A DNA stretch of 22,819 nt, taken from assembly GCA_003649495.1 (NCBI GenBank), contig QMRZ01000008.1, positions 1 to 22,819 of the forward strand, in the 5' to 3' direction. Numbering within the stretch: the first letter of the stretch is position 1; every line of letters begins with the position of its first letter. Made by a program: the position numbers and the translations under genes. The notes under the pieces are model-generated. The model saw only the letters and a program-made list of their open reading frames with translations. It did not search any database and was not told the DNA's origin. This document shows positions 22,788-22,819 of the stretch, one piece after another. The stretch is from Thermoprotei archaeon. GTDB lineage: Archaea; Thermoproteota; Thermoprotei; Thermofilales; Thermofilaceae.

Positions 22788-22819
22788 GCACTAGAAGCAA
22801 GCCAGCTCGCGGGCACCAA

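Noticed and set aside
1..22819. CRISPR array
   Set aside because: No regularly spaced direct repeats are visible; the only tandem repeat is the 12-bp pair at 16555-16578.

Overview
The window reads as a chromosomal stretch of a thermophilic or hyperthermophilic archaeon, most likely from the Thermoproteota/Korarchaeota side of the tree; this placement is an inference. The evidence is heavy use of AGG/AGA and ATA codons, many GTG starts, archaeal-style CarB and CarA sequences, and TATA-like boxes 25-30 bp upstream of start codons, as expected for leaderless archaeal mRNAs. Membrane-anchored extracellular proteins are rich in N-x-S/T sequons, which also fits. No rRNA, tRNA, CRISPR array or intact transposase is visible.

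Left edge (1-2059): remains of a nickel-pincer nucleotide (NPN) cofactor locus. larC runs off the left edge on the minus strand. It diverges from larB and larE across a 52-bp gap holding one nearly symmetric TATA-like element. larB is broken by a +1 slip in a 7-G run, an in-frame TAG and a missing C-terminus. larE loses its conserved C-terminal tail to a one-base shift. Positions 2189-5054 hold an ABC transporter (permease and ATPase, minus strand) divergent from a membrane-anchored papain/C39-like peptidase candidate.

Centre (5055-16425): carB-carA, translationally coupled, gives carbamoyl phosphate for pyrimidine and arginine synthesis. Two palindromes lie on either side of its TATA box. 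It converges on a three-gene, end-overlapping minus-strand operon: a soluble coiled-coil protein, an 890-aa surface protein with Ig-like repeats and one C-terminal membrane anchor, and a 1085-aa FtsX-type permease with extra extracellular and cytoplasmic domains. All three carry the same short Gly-turn/Tyr helical-hairpin motif. The operon has no ATPase gene. This is the best candidate in the window for an undescribed membrane complex.

Right part (16426-20909): a carbohydrate-processing module of a GH127-type beta-L-arabinofuranosidase, a sulfatase-superfamily hydrolase with Thr at the usual formylglycine position, and a ThuA-like protein. The GH127 promoter region carries a 26-bp near-perfect palindrome plus two tandem half-site-like repeats, suggesting a dedicated regulator.

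Right edge (20910-22819): a possible C/D-box sRNA, a frameshifted pyruvate-kinase-C-terminal-like gene, an intact YbjQ-family gene, and a small ORF with a good TATA box and a palindromic operator candidate. Beyond these lie a small coiled-coil ORF and a terminal hairpin. The disrupted genes cluster at the two ends of the window while the 18 kb between is intact.
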